A stretch of 64,000 nt of DNA, taken from positions 64,001-128,000 of the IMG/VR virus record IMGVR_UViG_3300035698_007246; one strand, 5' to 3'. The notes beneath the pieces are model-generated. The model searched no databases. It was not told the DNA's origin and saw nothing but the letters and a program-made list of their open reading frames with translations. Position 1 is the first letter of the stretch, and each line of letters opens with the position of its first letter. Shown one piece after another: positions 1 through 8,765 of this stretch. This stretch comes from a virus. The position numbers and the translations under genes were made by a program.

Positions 1-168
1 GTGACAACTATCGAAAGTCTTATTGATATTGAACAGTGGGATGATAAGTTTACTTCTGAATTTGATAGTATTACTGCTGAGATTGAAGCTGTTGAAAAAC
101 AGCTTAACCTGGAGGAAGAACTTAACGGAACAATAACTCCTGACGTTGAAGATACAAAAACAGAATAG
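1..168 (+). CDS. 3' end of an unknown gene (partial)
   Basis: Open from the window edge to a TAG at 166-168, 55 residues, acidic and helical. Its tail (EAVEKQLNLEEE) resembles the tail of the next gene (NALEKQIDLELE), so the two may be tandem paralogues. The true start lies outside the window. Function unknown. Confidence 0.6.
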   Translation: MTTIESLIDIEQWDDKFTSEFDSITAEIEAVEKQLNLEEELNGTITPDVEDTKTE

Positions 169-177
169 GATACCTAC

Positions 178-840
178 ATGATAGCGATATGGATAACTGT
201 TGGTATTGCAATCGTGTTGATGATATGGATTGGTATGTCTGAAAGAACTTCCAATCCTTCTCTTAAATCAATATCGAATTGTTCTATAGGGGAGTCGTTA
301 CGATATTTAAATAACAAGACTGAAAAGTTTAAGGCTCGTGATGGTGAGTTGAGTGAGAATATCAGGTTGTTAAGGAAACAAGCACACAAAGAAATATCAT
401 TAGCAAGTGAATTAAATGATACTCTGTCATGTGTAGTTGGTGAACACATCATTGACGGTTGTATTGTAAAACAGGGTGGACATTATTATAGTCATGGTGA
501 TGATATAAACTATTATATTCGTTATAACAATAGCGACCATGATGTTTTTAATAATGTTGAATTTACAACTGATTGTCCTCATGCCAAACGATTCAATAGA
601 CTTAAGGATGTCATTAACAAGTATAAAAAGGAATCACATTCTATAGATGAAGTTCAACAGAAGATATCTCGTTCATTGAAAATATTGAAGAATGAACAAT
701 CATATAAAGACACATTAGAACAAATTAAAGAGTTCAGTGGTCGTGATAAAGAAAGTATCAAAGATTTTAACATTGATAGTGTTGTTGTAGAAATCAATGC
801 ACTTGAAAAACAAATAGACTTGGAACTTGAAATAGCATGA
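178..840 (+). CDS. membrane-anchored coiled-coil protein, unknown function
   Basis: 220 residues. Residues 1-20 form one hydrophobic membrane segment (rich in I, V, W), followed by a long charged, helix-forming region with coiled-coil character at about 35-80 and 145-220. There is no recognisable catalytic motif. It follows the preceding gene by 9 bases and its TGA overlaps the next ATG (ATGA), so it is co-translated with the sugar epimerase gene. It probably sits on the cytoplasmic face of a membrane; role unknown. Confidence 0.75.
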   Translation: MIAIWITVGIAIVLMIWIGMSERTSNPSLKSISNCSIGESLRYLNNKTEKFKARDGELSENIRLLRKQAHKEISLASELNDTLSCVVGEHIIDGCIVKQGGHYYSHGDDINYYIRYNNSDHDVFNNVEFTTDCPHAKRFNRLKDVINKYKKESHSIDEVQQKISRSLKILKNEQSYKDTLEQIKEFSGRDKESIKDFNIDSVVVEINALEKQIDLELEIA

Positions 841-1421
841 AGATAGAAACATGTGAAATGTTTAGTGATGTATTGATTATTAATAAGAAGGTTCATAAGG
901 ATAGCCGTGGTTTCTTTACAGAGAACTTCAAGCAGGATGAATTCGATAAGAAATTCTTTTTAAATACCAAGAGGTTTGTGCAGGATAATGTTTCATACAA
1001 TCCTAATGTATATACATTACGGGGATTGCATTTCCAGTATCCTCGATGGCAGGGGAAGTATGTAACAGTTGTGAATGGTGAAGCAAATGTTGTAGTGGTT
1101 GACCTTCGTGTTGATTCTAATACATTTGGTCAATGGAATAGATATGATTTAAACATAGAGAAATCTTTGTATGTGCCTGAAGGGTTTGCACATGGGTTCC
1201 TTACTATGACTGATGAAACATATTATTTCTATAAGAACACAAGATACTATTGTCAAAATGATTGCCATATATTATATTGGGATGACCCAGATTTAAATAT
1301 CAATTGGGGGATCGGTAAAAGTTTATTACATAATGGTGCAACTATAAGTGAAGCAGATGCTGGTGGAAAATCATTTAAAGATATGAAGGATATTGTATGC
1401 ACCGAGCCAAGTCATTCTTAA
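837..1421 (+). CDS. rfbC: dTDP-4-dehydrorhamnose 3,5-epimerase-like protein (RmlC/RfbC family)
   Basis: 194 residues, close to the usual length of about 180. Family features: the SRGFF stretch near residue 23, LRGLHFQ at 61-67 with the candidate catalytic His65, Q72-G-K74 after it, a VDLR strand near 88-91, PEGFAHGF at 114-121, and a C-terminal YWDDP...INW stretch. RmlC enzymes epimerise C3 and C5 of dTDP-4-keto-6-deoxyglucose in dTDP-rhamnose synthesis. An RmlA-like gene lies 450 bases downstream, but RmlB and RmlD are not seen here, so the phage would need host enzymes or genes outside the window, or it makes a different keto-sugar. Confidence 0.85.
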   Translation: MKIETCEMFSDVLIINKKVHKDSRGFFTENFKQDEFDKKFFLNTKRFVQDNVSYNPNVYTLRGLHFQYPRWQGKYVTVVNGEANVVVVDLRVDSNTFGQWNRYDLNIEKSLYVPEGFAHGFLTMTDETYYFYKNTRYYCQNDCHILYWDDPDLNINWGIGKSLLHNGATISEADAGGKSFKDMKDIVCTEPSHS

Positions 1422-1624
1422 GGAAACGAATAACTTCTATCAATGGGATATTGGATTACATTGAAGCTAAGTCTTCAGTGGTCAATGAGATTAAGATGTT
1501 CTTTGGTAATGAATTGATGTCGAAGTCTACATCTATCTTATCAGATGAAAATGTCAAGAAGGTCAGAGCCTTTATGATTGACATCTTGAAAGATGAACGT
1601 AAGAAGTTTGAGGAGCGATTATGA
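1397..1624 (+). CDS. small unknown protein between the two sugar genes
   Basis: 75 residues, basic N-terminus then amphipathic helices. It overlaps the 3' end of the epimerase gene by 25 bases in another frame. The ATG at 1397 is preceded by AAGGA six bases upstream, and the stop overlaps the next ATG (ATGA). No family recognised. Confidence 0.6.
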   Translation: MHRAKSFLRKRITSINGILDYIEAKSSVVNEIKMFFGNELMSKSTSILSDENVKKVRAFMIDILKDERKKFEERL

Positions 1625-1878
1625 TTAAGAATTTAATAGTTTGTTTGGTAATGTTCTTTTGTTCGTGTCATTGCTTTGGTGATAAGAAGAAAGAAATCCC
1701 AACACTTGAACAACAATTTAGAAATAATTTTTCCATGACGTTACCACCCGGTTGTGTTATTGTAGAACAACTTGATGATAGGTGGTATGTTTACAAATGG
1801 AGAGGTATGTATTATAAAATCGGTGGACATTGGAGACAAGGATTTTTAGTTGAACTTTCAAACTATAAGGAGAACTGA
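1621..1878 (+). CDS. small secreted or membrane-tethered protein
   Basis: 85 residues. Residues 1-20 look like a signal peptide: Lys3, a hydrophobic core, then a Cys-rich end (CSCHCFG). The mature part is short and aromatic (W, Y). The Cys cluster hints at a lipoprotein, but no clean lipobox is visible. GAGGAG precedes the ATG. It is coupled to both neighbours by ATGA/TGATG overlaps. Function unknown. Confidence 0.65.
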   Translation: MIKNLIVCLVMFFCSCHCFGDKKKEIPTLEQQFRNNFSMTLPPGCVIVEQLDDRWYVYKWRGMYYKIGGHWRQGFLVELSNYKEN

Positions 1879-2678
1879 TGGGACATAAAGGAATAATTTT
1901 GGCTGGTGGTACTGGGAGCCGATTACATCCAATAACGTTAGCAGTTAATAAACATTTGTTGCCTATCTATGATAAGCCTATGGTGTATTATCCATTGACA
2001 ACATTAATTAATGCAGGGATACGAGATATACTTCTTATCTCTACAAAGACTGACTTGACTTTGTTCCATACCTTATTAGGTGATGGTTCTAAGTTTGGTG
2101 TGAAGATTACATATGCAATGCAGGATGTGCCGAATGGTATCAGTGAAGCATTCATTATTGGTCGAGACTTCATTGGTAAAGACAGTGTGACTCTTATCTT
2201 AGGGGACAATGTTTTTTGGGGCAATGAATTCAAAGAAGGATTAGAACAGAGCATTAAGTTTGCATTGGTAAAGAGAGCAACCATATTTGGTTATAAAGTT
2301 AAAGACCCGAAGAGATATGGTGTGATGTCTTTCAATTCTAATGGTGACTTGATTGCCGTGGATGAAAAGCCTGACAAACCTAAATCAAACTACGCTGTGA
2401 TTGGAATGTATACATATCCTAATAACGTTATCGAGTATGTCAAGGATGTTAAACCATCCTATCGTGGCGAAGGTAAACTTGATGAGTTAGAAATCACTAC
2501 GTTGAATCAAATCTATTTGGACAAAGGTGAATTGGTTAACCGTCTTATTGGTGGAGGAAATCTATGGGCTGATACAGGAACTCATGAATCATTACTACAA
2601 GCAAGCCAAGCTGTAGCAATGCTTCAAGATAGATTGGGTGTTCCAGTTGGTTGCCCGGATTGTCACTTGAAAGGATAA
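1878..2678 (+). CDS. rfbA: glucose-1-phosphate thymidylyltransferase-like nucleotidyltransferase (RmlA/RfbA)
   Basis: 266 residues, slightly shorter than typical RmlA (about 290). The N-terminal nucleotide-binding signature GGTGSRLHP lies at 10-18, NKHLLPIYDKPM at 24-35, and LGDN at 108-111 supplies the metal-binding Asp. Known role of the family: dTTP plus glucose-1-phosphate gives dTDP-glucose and pyrophosphate, the first step to dTDP-deoxysugars. AAGGAG lies nine bases before ATG. Together with the upstream RmlC-like gene this suggests a phage contribution to a sugar nucleotide used on virion, DNA or host surface; the acceptor is not shown by the sequence. Confidence 0.88.
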   Translation: MGHKGIILAGGTGSRLHPITLAVNKHLLPIYDKPMVYYPLTTLINAGIRDILLISTKTDLTLFHTLLGDGSKFGVKITYAMQDVPNGISEAFIIGRDFIGKDSVTLILGDNVFWGNEFKEGLEQSIKFALVKRATIFGYKVKDPKRYGVMSFNSNGDLIAVDEKPDKPKSNYAVIGMYTYPNNVIEYVKDVKPSYRGEGKLDELEITTLNQIYLDKGELVNRLIGGGNLWADTGTHESLLQASQAVAMLQDRLGVPVGCPDCHLKG

Positions 2679-2681
2679 AGA

Positions 2682-3893
2682 ATGTCTAAAAGATTTGAAT
2701 TAAGTATAAGTGTCGATTATGTTCAAACGTGGAGAGTGTGGGAAGCTGTAAGGGAATTGTGGCAGAATGCTTTGGACTTTGGAGAACATAATTGGACATG
2801 GGAATCTTTAGAGTTGAAAGGTAAGTCTAATGTTTTAAGAATCATTAGTAAAAATGTTCAACTTGAAAAGAAATCATTATTACTTGGTACATCGACTAAG
2901 AGGGATGATAGTAAAAATATCGGTAAATGGGGTGAAGGTTATAAATTAGCTGCTCTTGTTCTTACACGAATGGGAAAGCAAGTCAAGATATACAACAACA
3001 AAGCATGTGAGATGTGGACACCAAAGATAATTAAATCAAGACGTTATAATTCTGATTTACTTGTTGTTGATGTTACTTCACATGTACCAGATGATTTATG
3101 TAATAACGATTTAGTATTTGAGATTACCGGGTTAACAAAAGCAGAGTGGGATGAAGTCATGGAAAAGAATCTGAACATCACACCTCTGAAAAAACATACG
3201 AGTACATCTTTTGGAGAGATTCTATTTGATAAGAAGTTTGTTGGTAAAGTATTTGTTGGCGGGTTGTTTGTATGTGATGTACCTGTAAAGGGTTATCGTT
3301 ATGGTTATAATATCAAACCTCAACATATAGAACTTGACAGAGATAGACAATCTGTTCGAGGGTTTAATTTTCAATGGATGACTTCTCAGATGTGGGAAGA
3401 GGTGGTGCGAACTACCAATCAAAGAAATTCATTGGTGTTTCAATTGATTGATGGTAATGCCCCTGATGTTTTATATTTTAATAATTTTAGTGGAAAAAAT
3501 TCTTCTGATATTATAAGTAATATATTTTTAAACAAACATGGAACTAAAAGTGTAGCTGTGTCAAGTGATGATGATTTGAAACAAGCTAAACGTATGTATG
3601 GAGATTCAGTTATTCCGGTGGTTGTTAGTGAGAATCAAAGAGATATTTTAAAAAAGTCTGAAGTTTATCAGGATAATATAAAATCCATTGAAGTGATTAG
3701 TGTTAGCAGGAAATCACCAAGGGGTATAGTTTCTGAAATATATAATAAACTTTATGAGATACGACCACATGCTACTGAATTATCATCAGGTGGTTTACTA
3801 TATGATGAAGGTAACGTTGAAGAATATAAAAAAGAGGTTGCTCGTGCTTTTAATAAGTTAATAGCAATCTCCGGGGAGTGGAGATGGGATTAA
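2682..3893 (+). CDS. GHKL-type ATPase domain protein
   Basis: 403 residues. The N-box-like ELWQNALDFG (25-34) and the glycine-rich lid GKWGEGYKLA (81-90) are the arrangement of GHKL (gyrase/Hsp90/histidine kinase/MutL) ATP-binding domains. Residues 100-270 form a mixed domain and 270-403 a distinct C-terminal region. There is no histidine-kinase H-box, topoisomerase or Hsp90 domain. ATP binding is a good inference; the task is unknown. It lies four bases downstream of rfbA and overlaps the next gene slightly, in the same operon. Confidence 0.75.
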   Translation: MSKRFELSISVDYVQTWRVWEAVRELWQNALDFGEHNWTWESLELKGKSNVLRIISKNVQLEKKSLLLGTSTKRDDSKNIGKWGEGYKLAALVLTRMGKQVKIYNNKACEMWTPKIIKSRRYNSDLLVVDVTSHVPDDLCNNDLVFEITGLTKAEWDEVMEKNLNITPLKKHTSTSFGEILFDKKFVGKVFVGGLFVCDVPVKGYRYGYNIKPQHIELDRDRQSVRGFNFQWMTSQMWEEVVRTTNQRNSLVFQLIDGNAPDVLYFNNFSGKNSSDIISNIFLNKHGTKSVAVSSDDDLKQAKRMYGDSVIPVVVSENQRDILKKSEVYQDNIKSIEVISVSRKSPRGIVSEIYNKLYEIRPHATELSSGGLLYDEGNVEEYKKEVARAFNKLIAISGEWRWD

Positions 3894-5152
3894 GAATAAA
3901 AAAGAAGGAAGAGTTAGAAAGAGATTTTGGTTCTGATTGGCGTGAAAGAGTGTTATGCTTGTGGACTCCGGGGATGGATGAGTTGTTTGGTCGGGTGTTG
4001 AGTGATAAACAAGAGGAAGAGGTTGAAGAGTTTTCCCCTGAGTATGATTCAATTAACATTGATGGATTCAATATCAGTACTGATATGATTACTGAAGATG
4101 AAGATGATGATGATGAAGAGGTCGTTGAAAAGGATTCATCTACTGATGACGATGAATCTGATGAAGAAGAATCTGATGAAGAAGAATATTGTGATTGTGC
4201 ACCATCATTAACAGCAGAAGAGATTGACATGCGTGTGCGTGATGTTGCTGAAGGAATCGAAAAGAAGTTTGTTGGTCGAGTAGACGAATATCTTGAGACG
4301 ATGTTTAAAGATTACGAAGACCAATATGTTGGTCAGATTGATAGAAGGGTAGAAAGTGCAATGCGAGACTATGTGAACCGACAAAAGAATCCTTGTGCTG
4401 GGATAGGGAATCTTTTACAAGGAGATATTGACGATTTAAAACATAGGCTATTAAAATTTGCTTCACACAGAAACTATGTTATGAGTGAAATAAATGATAT
4501 GATTGTTGAGTATGGATATGAGCCTGAATTAAATCATTTATGTGCTGAGTATTATGGTGTGTCTGATTATAAATCTAAATCATTAGACTCTCGCATTGCG
4601 TCAGTCATATTTGAGATGAGGGAAAAATCACTCAGAGAACAACAAGATGATGAAGAATTTTTTAATGTTATAAAAGGAGAAGACAAAATGACTGAAGGAA
4701 AAGCAACAACTGTGGATACGGCTCTACAGTTCGGGAAGAAGATTTGGAAAAAGAATGCTGCACTCAATATTTCTGCTGCAAAAAATGCTGCGAAACGTAA
4801 AGTTGGACAAATTGTCAACAATAAACTTGTTGATATGATTTTAAAGAATGTTCCCATGCCCCGATGGATTGCAGTTATAGGGGGGAAGAAAATATTAAGA
4901 CCACTTGTTAAATTGCTTGTGTCCAACAGTGGCGTTGTATCTATGGGGTTCCTTGAATTACAAGGATATAAATCAAGTAAAGCTGAATTTGTTTCAGAAG
5001 CAATGATGCTTGACGGATACGACAGTTTAGCTGACCTCATTAATACAGAAAATATTTCAGCTATTGTTGATAAAATAATAGACGCTGTTCCAGATACGTT
5101 ATTAACGGATGCGGGTTTTAATAAATCTAAATCTAAATCTGAAGATGAGTAG
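3884..5152 (+). CDS. acidic, helical protein with internal start; function unknown
   Basis: 422 residues from the ATG at 3884, which follows GGGGAG by five bases. Residues about 65-110 form an Asp/Glu/Ser-rich acidic tract, followed by a helical middle. From residue 269 on comes a basic helical C-terminal domain of 154 residues. That domain starts at a Met with a strong ribosome site inside the gene (AAAGGAGA at 4673-4680, ATG at 4688, in frame), so a shorter second product is likely. The last gene of the leading operon; a hairpin terminator follows. No family recognised. Confidence 0.7.
   Translation: MGLRIKKKEELERDFGSDWRERVLCLWTPGMDELFGRVLSDKQEEEVEEFSPEYDSINIDGFNISTDMITEDEDDDDEEVVEKDSSTDDDESDEEESDEEEYCDCAPSLTAEEIDMRVRDVAEGIEKKFVGRVDEYLETMFKDYEDQYVGQIDRRVESAMRDYVNRQKNPCAGIGNLLQGDIDDLKHRLLKFASHRNYVMSEINDMIVEYGYEPELNHLCAEYYGVSDYKSKSLDSRIASVIFEMREKSLREQQDDEEFFNVIKGEDKMTEGKATTVDTALQFGKKIWKKNAALNISAAKNAAKRKVGQIVNNKLVDMILKNVPMPRWIAVIGGKKILRPLVKLLVSNSGVVSMGFLELQGYKSSKAEFVSEAMMLDGYDSLADLINTENISAIVDKIIDAVPDTLLTDAGFNKSKSKSEDE
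4673..4690 (+). promoter_or_regulatory. internal ribosome binding site and ATG
   Basis: AAAGGAGA followed nine bases later by an ATG in frame with the surrounding gene. This matches the best ribosome sites in the window and is unlikely to be needed for the coding sequence, so it probably initiates a 154-residue C-terminal isoform ending at 5152. Confidence 0.5.
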
Positions 5153-5198
5153 TCAATATTGAATTGATATTTTTAAATTCATAATAGGGAATTCTAAC

Positions 5199-5240
5199 AA
5201 GATGAATATTGTTTTCTTTACAATATTCATCTTTTATTTT
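5199..5240 (+). terminator. rho-independent-like terminator
   Basis: A 13-base stem (arms 5199-5211 and 5221-5233) with a T-rich tail, directly after the leading operon. Confidence 0.65.
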
Positions 5241-5275
5241 ATTTAATAATTTGGTTAATTCAGTCGAGGTGATAT

Positions 5276-5458
5276 ATGTTTGAAACTATTTTAAGAGTTA
5301 TGGCAATTCTATTATGCTTGTTAGTTATTTGTAACTGGGATAGTATCTGGGGATACCCACGTGATGAAGTCATTGATGGGCATACCTATAAACATTTAGG
5401 GGCATACCAATCGGTACACAGTCCTGATTGTAAACATCCTAAATGTGTGGGGGAATAA
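5276..5458 (+). CDS. small membrane protein
   Basis: 60 residues with one N-terminal membrane segment (about residues 4-22), then a short polar tail containing C/H residues (C52, H54, C57). GAGGTGATAT precedes the ATG. Function unknown. Confidence 0.65.
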   Translation: MFETILRVMAILLCLLVICNWDSIWGYPRDEVIDGHTYKHLGAYQSVHSPDCKHPKCVGE

Positions 5459-5459
5459 T

Positions 5460-5801
5460 ATGGGAGGTGAACCACGTAGTGTTAATATTAATCCTTTTAC
5501 TAAAGATGTATTGACAAACGAAGAACAGTATCTATTTGATTCTATCAAAGCTGCTCGTAATGTGCAAGAGTTTCTTTGGGGAGACTTCAATAAGGAATGG
5601 AGTATTGATGAGTGGCGGTTGATGTTCAAGAAACGAATGAAGAAGATTGACGACATCGACCCAAACAAACCACATGCCAAGATTGAATTAAAGAAAAGAA
5701 TATTACAGAATGCCGCGTTATCAATTGCGTTGTTGAATATAATTGACAATGGATTGCCTGAGCAATGTGATGTTGAATCTAATCTTAAGGAGTATGAATA
5801 A
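5460..5801 (+). CDS. unknown protein
   Basis: 113 residues; start taken at the ATG at 5460, preceded by GGGGGAATA, overlapping the previous TAA. Predicted helical, with charged KKRMKK and DDIDPNKP stretches. Coupled to the next gene by a TAATG overlap. No recognised family. Confidence 0.65.
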   Translation: MGGEPRSVNINPFTKDVLTNEEQYLFDSIKAARNVQEFLWGDFNKEWSIDEWRLMFKKRMKKIDDIDPNKPHAKIELKKRILQNAALSIALLNIIDNGLPEQCDVESNLKEYE

Positions 5802-6364
5802 TGGCAAGTGCACCACAAACAATATACTTTAAATTAAAGTACGATACGATAAACCATTCATTCTTTGATGCTATACAATCGTTACCCACATTAATGTCAA
5901 AATCAATTGACCAATTCTTTATATCAAAGTATCACGAGGATTATATAATCAATAGAGAGGACGCAGAGTTGTGTGATGTTAGTGAGTTTAAAGTTATACA
6001 ACCAATAGTATCTGACACACCATCCCCTTTTGTATTGTATGGTGATTACTTAGAAGTTCGTATGTATGTAGGGAATATGATTACAGATAGGTCAAGTACT
6101 CTTTTAAGAAAGACTACATCATTTTTAAATTCATTGTTTCCAATTTCGGAAGACAATAGATACGAAACCACAATACAAACATGCTTCGAAATTAAACCTG
6201 ATAAATTAATAAACAGTAAGATTAAACTTTATGATGATAGTGGTGTATTTAATATGAGTATTAAGAATACTGGTAAGAAATCTTATATCACATTAAACAA
6301 TTATTCTGCATGGAACTTCATTGCATTATATAATATATTTAAAAAACTGGAGATGAAATCATAA
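5801..6364 (+). CDS. unknown protein
   Basis: 187 residues, mixed alpha/beta character, no signal peptide or membrane segment. AAGGAG precedes the ATG. The stop overlaps the start of the next small gene (TAATG). No recognised family. Confidence 0.7.
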   Translation: MASAPQTIYFKLKYDTINHSFFDAIQSLPTLMSKSIDQFFISKYHEDYIINREDAELCDVSEFKVIQPIVSDTPSPFVLYGDYLEVRMYVGNMITDRSSTLLRKTTSFLNSLFPISEDNRYETTIQTCFEIKPDKLINSKIKLYDDSGVFNMSIKNTGKKSYITLNNYSAWNFIALYNIFKKLEMKS

Positions 6365-6474
6365 TGGTGAATAACTTTTTAATTGAACATAAAAAGTTAA
6401 TTGAATTCCTTGGTATCCATAAAGATGTAGACGGGTTTGAAGTAAAATTTGGTGCGATTGTTTATTCAAATTAA
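6364..6474 (+). CDS. very small unknown protein
   Basis: 36 residues. The ATG overlaps the preceding stop (TAATG) and lies downstream of GGAG. The frame ends just before a promoter. Short, so supported mainly by its coupling to the upstream gene. Confidence 0.45.
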   Translation: MVNNFLIEHKKLIEFLGIHKDVDGFEVKFGAIVYSN

Positions 6475-6483
6475 AAATAAACC

Positions 6484-6512
6484 TTGACATCTCTTTGACC
6501 GTAACATATATT
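6484..6512 (+). promoter_or_regulatory. sigma70-like phage promoter
   Basis: TTGACA at 6484-6489, 17-base spacer, TATATT at 6507-6512; first member of the repeated promoter family, upstream of the LemA-like gene. Confidence 0.8.
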
Positions 6513-6547
6513 TAAAGCGTATTTAAAACTTTTTAAAGGAGTTATGT

Positions 6548-7108
6548 ATGAATAAATTACCTAAGTGGGTTGTCCCAACAGTTATTACTGGAGTTGTTGT
6601 TCTTGTATTAATCATTATGCTTATGAATACGGTTGGTACTCGGAACACGGCAAACCTTTTAATCAATCAGTTTGAAGCACAGAAGAAAGCGATTGAATTA
6701 AATTTTGACCGTGTGTGGAAAACAATTAAACAAAAAGCTCGAATCAGTGAGAAGTATTCAAATGATTTTAAAGAAATCTATATAGGTGGAATGAAAGAAC
6801 GCTATAGTTCTGGTGCAGGTAAAATGATGTTGTGGATAAAGGAACATAATTCCACTCTATCAGTTGAACTGTATAAAGATTTAGGTCAGACCATTGAATC
6901 AAATCGTTTGAGCTTTGAACGTGAACAGAAGAAAGCTGTGAGCATTGCACAACAATATAGAAATATGAATACAACCGTTCCAACTAAATGGTATCTCTTT
7001 GGAATGCCGGACAAGTTGGAACAGAAACTTATAACCAGTACCAAGTCAAAGAATGCTGTGGAAACTGGTGTGGATAATGGTGTGGATTTGTTTGGGAAAG
7101 AAAACTAA
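6548..7108 (+). CDS. LemA-like membrane protein
   Basis: 186 residues. One membrane segment at about 8-27, then a long three-helix region with the NLLINQFEAQKKAIELNFDRVW stretch split across two helices, which resembles the start of the LemA family helical domain (usual length about 190). A YRNMNTTVPTKWYLFGMP stretch near 145-165 also fits. LemA proteins are membrane-anchored helical bundles of unclear biochemical role. Preceded by its own promoter and AAAGGAG. Could be another membrane-anchored coiled coil; family assignment is moderate. Confidence 0.6.
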   Translation: MNKLPKWVVPTVITGVVVLVLIIMLMNTVGTRNTANLLINQFEAQKKAIELNFDRVWKTIKQKARISEKYSNDFKEIYIGGMKERYSSGAGKMMLWIKEHNSTLSVELYKDLGQTIESNRLSFEREQKKAVSIAQQYRNMNTTVPTKWYLFGMPDKLEQKLITSTKSKNAVETGVDNGVDLFGKEN

Positions 7109-7109
7109 T

Positions 7110-7484
7110 ATGTTAAAGAAAGTCAAGAAAGCACAAGAAGGATGGCAGCAGTCTATTAGAACACAATTGGCTAAGACAAGAACTTTAATAAATCAAAACA
7201 ATATTCTTGAAGATGAACAATTTGAAGAGCTTGAAAAAGAATTCATGAAGTTTCAAGAATTAAGACAACGGTTATATTCTATTGAGTTATTGCTTTGGGC
7301 AGATGATATTATTAGAGTTGGTGATAAGGTAGTACCTAAAAATAAGAATAGAATCTTAAGGTCAGAGTGTTTTGTATATGACTATGCTGTGGTTGAATCA
7401 TTAGAACCATTTGTACTGGTGTCTGAACATGAATACATGACTTGGAGCTGTTCATTTAAAGTAGAAGACGTTAAGAAAATATAA
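7110..7484 (+). CDS. unknown helical protein
   Basis: 124 residues from the ATG at 7110, right after the preceding stop. Basic N-terminus, helical middle (residues 25-60), then a beta-rich C-terminus (VGDKVVP..) that may form a small barrel. In the LemA-like transcription unit; a strong terminator follows. Confidence 0.65.
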   Translation: MLKKVKKAQEGWQQSIRTQLAKTRTLINQNNILEDEQFEELEKEFMKFQELRQRLYSIELLLWADDIIRVGDKVVPKNKNRILRSECFVYDYAVVESLEPFVLVSEHEYMTWSCSFKVEDVKKI

Positions 7485-7508
7485 TCTCTTTATATAATGT
7501 TGGTGGTG

Positions 7509-7548
7509 AAAAGAGGAGGAGCTTTCAAAGTTTCTCCTCTTTTTTTAA
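7509..7548 (+). terminator. rho-independent terminator
   Basis: AAAGAGGAG / CTCCTCTTT stem with a 12-base loop region followed by a run of seven T. Confidence 0.8.
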
Positions 7549-7556
7549 TTTAGGGG

Positions 7557-7585
7557 TTGACATCTCTTCGGGCGTAACATATCTT
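7557..7585 (+). promoter_or_regulatory. sigma70-like phage promoter
   Basis: TTGACA, 17-base spacer, TATCTT, then TTACGTATTAAA at the expected start point; upstream of the 381-residue membrane protein. Confidence 0.85.
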
Positions 7586-7619
7586 TATTACGTATTAAAT
7601 TTTTCAAAGGAGGACTAAT

Positions 7620-8765
7620 ATGATTTGGTTGTGTTTATTAATTCCAATGGCGACTATTATATTTTGTGCGGTAAAGTTTGGTAACAAGATGGCATGGTGG
7701 GAATACATTCTCCAGTTTGCTATCCCATTGATATTGATTGTGGTATCAAAGTTATTTTCAGTATCCAGTCAAACAAAAGACTCGGAGCAATGGAACATGT
7801 ACTTGACGAGTGCAACACATATAGAGTATTGGAGTACGTGGGTTGATGATGAATGTTGTACTACAGATAGTGATGGGAATGAAACATGTGTTGATTGTTC
7901 TTACTGTGATGAGAACGGAGCTTACTGGGAAGCCATTGATAACTGTGGTAACGTACATAGAATAACAGAACACTTCTATCGACAACTTGTAAGGCTCTGG
8001 GGTAATGAGAAGTTCATAGAGTTGTACAGAAGTATTGACAGGTACGGAGGTTGTGGTGTCGATGGTGACCAGTTCATTACTTCGTTTGGTGGGTCATTTG
8101 ATAACCTTGTACCCGTGACAGAGACACATAGTTATAAGAACAAAGTTAAAGCCTCTAAGGACGTGTTTAACTTTCCAGAGGTCTCACTTGTGGGTAAGAT
8201 GACTTATGAGCTTTATGAGTATCCTAAGAGCGATAGGTTCAATTATAAACCAATACTTGGTGATAACAATCCTGAAGCAAACAAAAAACTATTTCAATAC
8301 AATGGTCTTCTTGGAAGTGAAAAACAACTTCACATGTTGATAGCTGTCTTCCATAACAAGGACGCTAATGCTGCATTCTATCAGGAGAACTACTGGAAGG
8401 GTGGCAACAAGAATGAAGTGATTCTTTGTATTGGTTTGGACAATACTCAAAAAATTAAATGGACTAAATTGATTACATGGTGTGAGGATGATAGATTAAA
8501 AATAGATATAGAAAAAACTGTTCTTAATATGAATTATGATTTAATTGCTATCATTGACTATATGGCAAAAGAATGTAAAAATAGATACAAACGTAAAGAG
8601 TTTGCAGACTTCAACTACATTCAGATTAAACCAACAACCACTGCCGTGATAATAACATTCATCTTGACATTGTTATGTTCAATTGGGTTAGCTATCTGGT
8701 GTGTAAAGAATGATTTTACATTTGATGACCCTGCTAATAATGGAAACGGATATAGGCACGGGTGA
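7620..8765 (+). CDS. three-pass membrane protein, conserved-looking phage protein of unknown function
   Basis: 381 residues. Two N-terminal membrane segments (about 2-18 and 27-45) and one near the C-terminus (about 337-358). The middle is a soluble domain rich in W, Y and Cys (CCTTDSDGNETCVDCSYC near 79-96) that may bind metal or form disulfides. AGGAGG precedes the ATG. Coupled by TGATG to the next small membrane protein. Resembles hypothetical membrane proteins of large phages; function unknown. Confidence 0.75.
   Translation: MIWLCLLIPMATIIFCAVKFGNKMAWWEYILQFAIPLILIVVSKLFSVSSQTKDSEQWNMYLTSATHIEYWSTWVDDECCTTDSDGNETCVDCSYCDENGAYWEAIDNCGNVHRITEHFYRQLVRLWGNEKFIELYRSIDRYGGCGVDGDQFITSFGGSFDNLVPVTETHSYKNKVKASKDVFNFPEVSLVGKMTYELYEYPKSDRFNYKPILGDNNPEANKKLFQYNGLLGSEKQLHMLIAVFHNKDANAAFYQENYWKGGNKNEVILCIGLDNTQKIKWTKLITWCEDDRLKIDIEKTVLNMNYDLIAIIDYMAKECKNRYKRKEFADFNYIQIKPTTTAVIITFILTLLCSIGLAIWCVKNDFTFDDPANNGNGYRHG

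Noticed and set aside
5396-5818. 140-codon antisense frame opposite the small genes at 5.3-5.8 kb
   Set aside because: Shadow of the plus-strand genes, no ribosome site, and unlikely residue composition.
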